In this document: one piece after another, positions 58,505 to 64,000 of the stretch
How positions within the stretch are numbered: position 1 is the first letter of the stretch
Layout: each line of letters begins with the position of its first letter
Origin: Pseudomonas mosselii
GTDB lineage: Bacteria > Pseudomonadota > Gammaproteobacteria > Pseudomonadales > Pseudomonadaceae
Direction: 5' to 3'
Assembly (NCBI RefSeq): GCF_003205295.1
Contig: NZ_QJRP01000018.1
Coordinates: 1 to 64,000 of the forward strand
Length of the DNA: 64,000 bases
Translations under genes and position numbers: made by a program
Notes under the pieces: model-generated
What the model saw: the letters and a program-made list of their open reading frames with translations, nothing else
What the model was told of the DNA's origin: nothing
Databases searched by the model: none

Positions 58505-58581
58505 TGGCGGACTCAGCAGGATTCGAACCTGCGACCGCTCGGTTCGTAGCCGAGTACTCTATCCAGCTGAGCTATGAGTCC
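58505..58581 (-). tRNA. tRNA-Arg (anticodon ACG), copy 1
   Basis: 77 bases, acceptor GGACTCA/TGAGTCC, anticodon loop CTACGAA giving ACG, T-stem GCAGG/CCTGC and encoded CCA. First of four near-identical copies spaced by about 148 bases. Confidence 0.97.
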
Positions 58582-58652
58582 GTGGTGGTAGTTTTAGGCC
58601 AGATTACCACTGGCTTGTTGAAGTGCCTTTGCAAGCAAAACCACTTCAAAAG

Positions 58653-58729
58653 TGGCGGACTCAGCAGGATTCGAACCTGCGACCGCTCGGTTCGTAGCCG
58701 AGTACTCTATCCAGCTGAGCTATGAGTCC
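58653..58729 (-). tRNA. tRNA-Arg (anticodon ACG), copy 2
   Basis: Identical to copy 1 in the 77-base gene. The spacers on both sides are nearly the same sequence, showing tandem duplication of the unit. Confidence 0.97.
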
Positions 58730-58801
58730 GTGGTTGGTAGTTTTAGGCCAGATTACCACTGGCTTGTTGAAGTGCCTTTGCAAGCAAAACCACTTCAAAA
58801 G

Positions 58802-58878
58802 TGGCGGACTCAGCAGGATTCGAACCTGCGACCGCTCGGTTCGTAGCCGAGTACTCTATCCAGCTGAGCTATGAGTCC
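58802..58878 (-). tRNA. tRNA-Arg (anticodon ACG), copy 3
   Basis: Identical to copies 1 and 2 within the gene; the spacer to copy 4 is slightly diverged. Confidence 0.97.
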
Positions 58879-58948
58879 GTGGGGTAGTTTTAGACCAGAT
58901 TACCACTGGTGAATTGAAGCAGCCTTGCAGGCAAAGCCACTTCAAAAG

Positions 58949-59025
58949 TGGCGGACTCAGGAGGATTCGAACCTCCGACCGCTCGGTTCGTAGCCGAGTA
59001 CTCTATCCAGCTGAGCTATGAGTCC
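58949..59025 (-). tRNA. tRNA-Arg (anticodon ACG), copy 4
   Basis: Same cloverleaf and anticodon, but the T-stem is GGAGG/CCTCC instead of GCAGG/CCTGC: one base pair is swapped with pairing kept. It is the first tRNA-Arg transcribed after tRNA-Ser. Confidence 0.97.
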
Positions 59026-59073
59026 GTGTCTTGCTGTGCCATTCGGATCGCACTAAGCGCTCCAGGCAAATAA

Positions 59074-59164
59074 TGGCGGTGAAGGGGGGATTCGAACCCC
59101 CGATACCCTTATGAGGTATACTCCCTTAGCAGGGGAGCGCCTTCGGCCACTCGGCCACCTCACC
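59074..59164 (-). tRNA. tRNA-Ser (anticodon GCT)
   Basis: 91-base class II tRNA: acceptor GGTGAGG, anticodon stem CTCCC/GGGAG with loop CTGCTAA giving GCT, a long variable arm (TATACC..GGGTATC) and encoded CCA. Position just after csrA matches P. aeruginosa. Confidence 0.96.
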
Positions 59165-59210
59165 GCAACACGAGGCGAATATTAAACACACCCTTCCTCG
59201 TTTGCAACCC

Positions 59211-59236
59211 TTTTTTTGAAAAAAACTTCAAAAAAA
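59211..59236 (-). terminator. AT-rich hairpin after csrA
   Basis: TTTTTTTGAA and TTCAAAAAAA can pair across AAAAAC directly beyond the csrA stop. It has no GC-rich stem and would be weak, so the csrA and tRNA transcripts may be joined and then processed. Confidence 0.4.
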
Positions 59237-59425
59237 TTAAAGGCTTGGCTCCTCGTCCTTCTCTTTCTTGATCCGCAAGTAGATTTCCTCGCGGTGAACA
59301 GCCACTTCCTTGGGCGCGCTAACGCCAATACGCACCTGGTTGCCTTTGACACCCAGGACCGTCACGGTGATCTCACCGTCACCAATGATCAGGCTCTCGG
59401 CGCACCGACGAGTCAGAATCAGCAT
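59237..59425 (-). CDS. rsmA: Carbon storage regulator CsrA/RsmA
   Basis: RNA-binding post-transcriptional regulator that blocks ribosome sites carrying GGA. The 62 residues are typical: [25 protein letters not shown], then [22 protein letters not shown] with the key Arg in HREEIY. The ATG at 59425 follows GAGGAGAAAACT. Position downstream of lysC and next to tRNA-Ser matches P. aeruginosa rsmA, so I use that name. Confidence 0.96.
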   Translation of the reverse strand: MLILTRRCAESLIIGDGEITVTVLGVKGNQVRIGVSAPKEVAVHREEIYLRIKKEKDEEPSL

Positions 59426-59592
59426 AGTTTTCTCCTCACATGAATCTTCAGGGACAACAGTCTTTGAAAAGCAGGGCCTTGCCGGGGACGACGGCACTGC
59501 CCGGATCGACCACCATGGCTGCCTGGACAGGGACAGCCGCAGCGGCCAGAAACGCGAAGGGCGCGGCAAGCCGCGCCCCTCCAGGCAGCGTG

Positions 59593-60828
59593 TCACTCAC
59601 CCTGTCGGGCGGGAGCGTCGAGTTCGAACGCGGTGTGCAGCGCGCGTACGGCCAGCTCCAGGTACTTCTCTTCGATCACTACCGAGACCTTGATCTCGGA
59701 GGTGGAGATCATCTGGATGTTGATGCTCTCCTTGGCCAGGGCCTCGAACATGCGGCTGGCAACGCCCGCGTGGGAGCGCATGCCGACGCCGACGATCGAC
59801 ACCTTGGCGATCTTGGTGTCGCCGATCACTTCACGCGCGCCGATTTCGCGGGCGGTGTTCTCCAGCACGCTCAGCGCCTTCTCGTACTCGTTGCGGTGCA
59901 CGGTGAAGGTGAAGTCGGTGGTGTTATCGTGCGAGACGTTCTGCACGATCATGTCGACTTCGATGTTGGCGGCGCTGATCGGGCCGAGGATCTTGAAGGC
60001 GACGCCTGGGGTATCCGGGACGCCACGAATGGTCAGCTTGGCCTCATCACGGTTGAAGGCGATACCGGAAATGATCGGCTGTTCCATGGATTCCTCTTCA
60101 TCAATGGTAATGAGGGTACCCGGACCCTCCTTGAAGCTGTGCAGCACGCGCAGCGGGACGTTGTACTTGCCGGCGAACTCCACCGAGCGGATCTGCAGCA
60201 CCTTGGAGCCGAGGCTGGCCATTTCCAGCATCTCCTCGAAGGTGATCTTCTCCAGGCGCTGGGCCTGGGGCACCACACGCGGGTCGGTGGTGTAGACGCC
60301 ATCGACATCAGTGTAGATCTGGCACTCGTCGGCCTTCAGCGCCGCCGCCAGGGCCACGCCGGTGGTGTCGGAGCCGCCACGGCCAAGGGTGGTGATGTTG
60401 CCGTGCTCGTCGACGCCCTGGAAACCGGCGACCACCACGACACGGCCGGCCTTGAGGTCGGCGCGGATCTTCTGGTCGTCGATCTGCAGGATGCGCGCCT
60501 TGTTGTGCGCGCTGTCGGTGAGGATGCGCACCTGATTGCCGGTGTAGGACACCGCCGGCACGCCGCGCTTCATCAGGGCCATGGACAACAGGGCGATGGT
60601 GACCTGCTCGCCGGTCGAGACGATCACGTCCAGCTCGCGGGGTTCGGGCTTGTCGGTGATCTGCTTCGCCAGGTCGATCAAGCGATTGGTTTCCCCGCTC
60701 ATCGCCGACAGCACAACCACCAGGTCGGTGCCTTGCTCGCGGAATTTCTTGACCTTGTCGGCAACCTGCTCGATCCGCTCGATGGAACCGACAGAGGTGC
60801 CGCCAAATTTCTGTACGATCAACGCCAT
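59593..60828 (-). CDS. lysC: Aspartate kinase LysC
   Basis: First step of the aspartate family (Lys, Met, Thr). The 411 residues open with [18 protein letters not shown] (kinase signature) and contain [38 protein letters not shown]. Two ACT domains (about 265-410) with [20 protein letters not shown] and [19 protein letters not shown] give feedback control. It lies 83 bases after alaS. Confidence 0.98.
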   Translation of the reverse strand: MALIVQKFGGTSVGSIERIEQVADKVKKFREQGTDLVVVLSAMSGETNRLIDLAKQITDKPEPRELDVIVSTGEQVTIALLSMALMKRGVPAVSYTGNQVRILTDSAHNKARILQIDDQKIRADLKAGRVVVVAGFQGVDEHGNITTLGRGGSDTTGVALAAALKADECQIYTDVDGVYTTDPRVVPQAQRLEKITFEEMLEMASLGSKVLQIRSVEFAGKYNVPLRVLHSFKEGPGTLITIDEEESMEQPIISGIAFNRDEAKLTIRGVPDTPGVAFKILGPISAANIEVDMIVQNVSHDNTTDFTFTVHRNEYEKALSVLENTAREIGAREVIGDTKIAKVSIVGVGMRSHAGVASRMFEALAKESINIQMISTSEIKVSVVIEEKYLELAVRALHTAFELDAPARQGE

Positions 60829-60911
60829 TTCAAAGGTGCCTCAGCCCTCAAGGGCCCCAAAAAACAATCCAACATGGCGGGGACGCCGACTAGACCGGCG
60901 CCCCCTCCATC

Positions 60912-63536
<2,625 letters not shown>

Positions 63537-63825
63537 AGGTTCTTCCACGGAAACGGCGGCCACACGTCGAATCGACGAAACGACGGCAAAGGGCCGCATT
63601 ATATCGGTCCTGCAGTCTCGGTGCAGTGTGTTTATGCGATAGAAACCGTCGATTGGACGGTTTGTCGGACTACGGCAATTGAAAACGGCATGACCGCGAT
63701 GCTAAAGCCAGCGTTTCGCTACTGGCAAGCCAATTACGGTCTCGGGGCGGGGAAAATTAACAGGTTGGTGAATTAAAAGAATTTCATCACCGAAGGGATC
63801 CAAAACAGGACGAAGCAAAGCTCGA
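63537..63825. other. Intergenic region upstream of alaS
   Basis: About 290 bases that must contain the alaS promoter. No gene, riboswitch or clear structured element was recognised in it. Confidence 0.5.
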
Positions 63826-63943
63826 CTGTAGGAGCGGCCTTGTGTCGCGAAAGGGCTGCGTAGCAGCCCCGGGATTTCAATGTTGAGCAAAGATCGCCGG
63901 GGTCGCTTTGCGACCCTTTCGCGACACAAGGCCGCTCCTACAG
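63826..63943. repeat. REPIN upstream of alaS
   Basis: CTGTAGGAGCGGCCTTGTG and its reverse complement bracket about 80 bases with the internal segment AAGATCGCCGGGG. It is nearly identical to the element at 56515-56637. The last 57 bases of the window show no feature. Confidence 0.88.
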
Positions 63944-64000
63944 GGATCGCGCAAGGCTTAAGCCAGCCGCTGGCCCGAGTCAGGCACAATGAGGATGCCG

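Noticed and set aside
58504-58846. Short frames reading ADSAGFEPATARFVAE
   Set aside because: This is the well-known translation of the opposite strand of tRNA-Arg genes, not a protein.

Overview
The window looks like chromosome of a Pseudomonas of the P. putida group (inferred from gene order, protein sequences and REP-type repeats; no database was searched). Most of it is one polar-flagellum locus. Positions 873-40090 are almost entirely minus-strand: flhB-fliR-fliQ-fliP-fliO-fliN-fliM-fliL (export gate and C-ring), fliK (hook length), the signalling trio hptB-hsbR-hsbA, fliJ-fliI-fliH-fliG-fliF-fliE (ATPase, rotor, MS ring), the regulators fleR-fleS-fleQ, fliT-fliS-fliD-flaG-fliC (filament, cap, chaperones), a FabH-like ketoacyl synthase, flgL to flgB (hook, rod, L/P rings), then cheR-cheV. 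On the plus strand follow flgA, flgM, flgN and a PilZ protein (flgZ). Strong sigma-54 (-24/-12) motifs precede fliL, fliK, fliE, fleS, flgF, flgB and flgA. FliA (sigma-28) motifs precede fliC and flgM. This fits the FleQ -> FleSR -> FliA cascade known in Pseudomonas.

From 42.8 kb come an MFS transporter and a glutamine-synthetase-like enzyme on the minus strand, then bkdR divergent from bkdA1-bkdA2-bkdB-lpdV (branched-chain keto-acid dehydrogenase). Beyond the lpdV terminator is a short unrecognised gene behind a near-perfect sigma-54 promoter. A MocR-type regulator divergent from a BenE-type transporter follows, with a palindromic candidate operator between them.

The last 9 kb holds tRNA-Arg(CCT), a lone phnN, amrZ, mgtE with a possible regulatory leader, a tandem array of four tRNA-Arg(ACG) genes, tRNA-Ser(GCT), csrA/rsmA, lysC and alaS.

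Intergenic DNA carries several REP/REPIN elements, a large inverted repeat (about 255-bp arms) at the left end, and microsatellites (GGTTCG, AAAC). No phage, insertion sequence, CRISPR or defence system was seen. The most interesting leads are AmrZ-like sites shared by flgZ and amrZ, the sigma-54 orphan gene, the ketoacyl synthase inside the flagellar locus, a small secreted protein stranded between flgE and flgF, and the mgtE leader.
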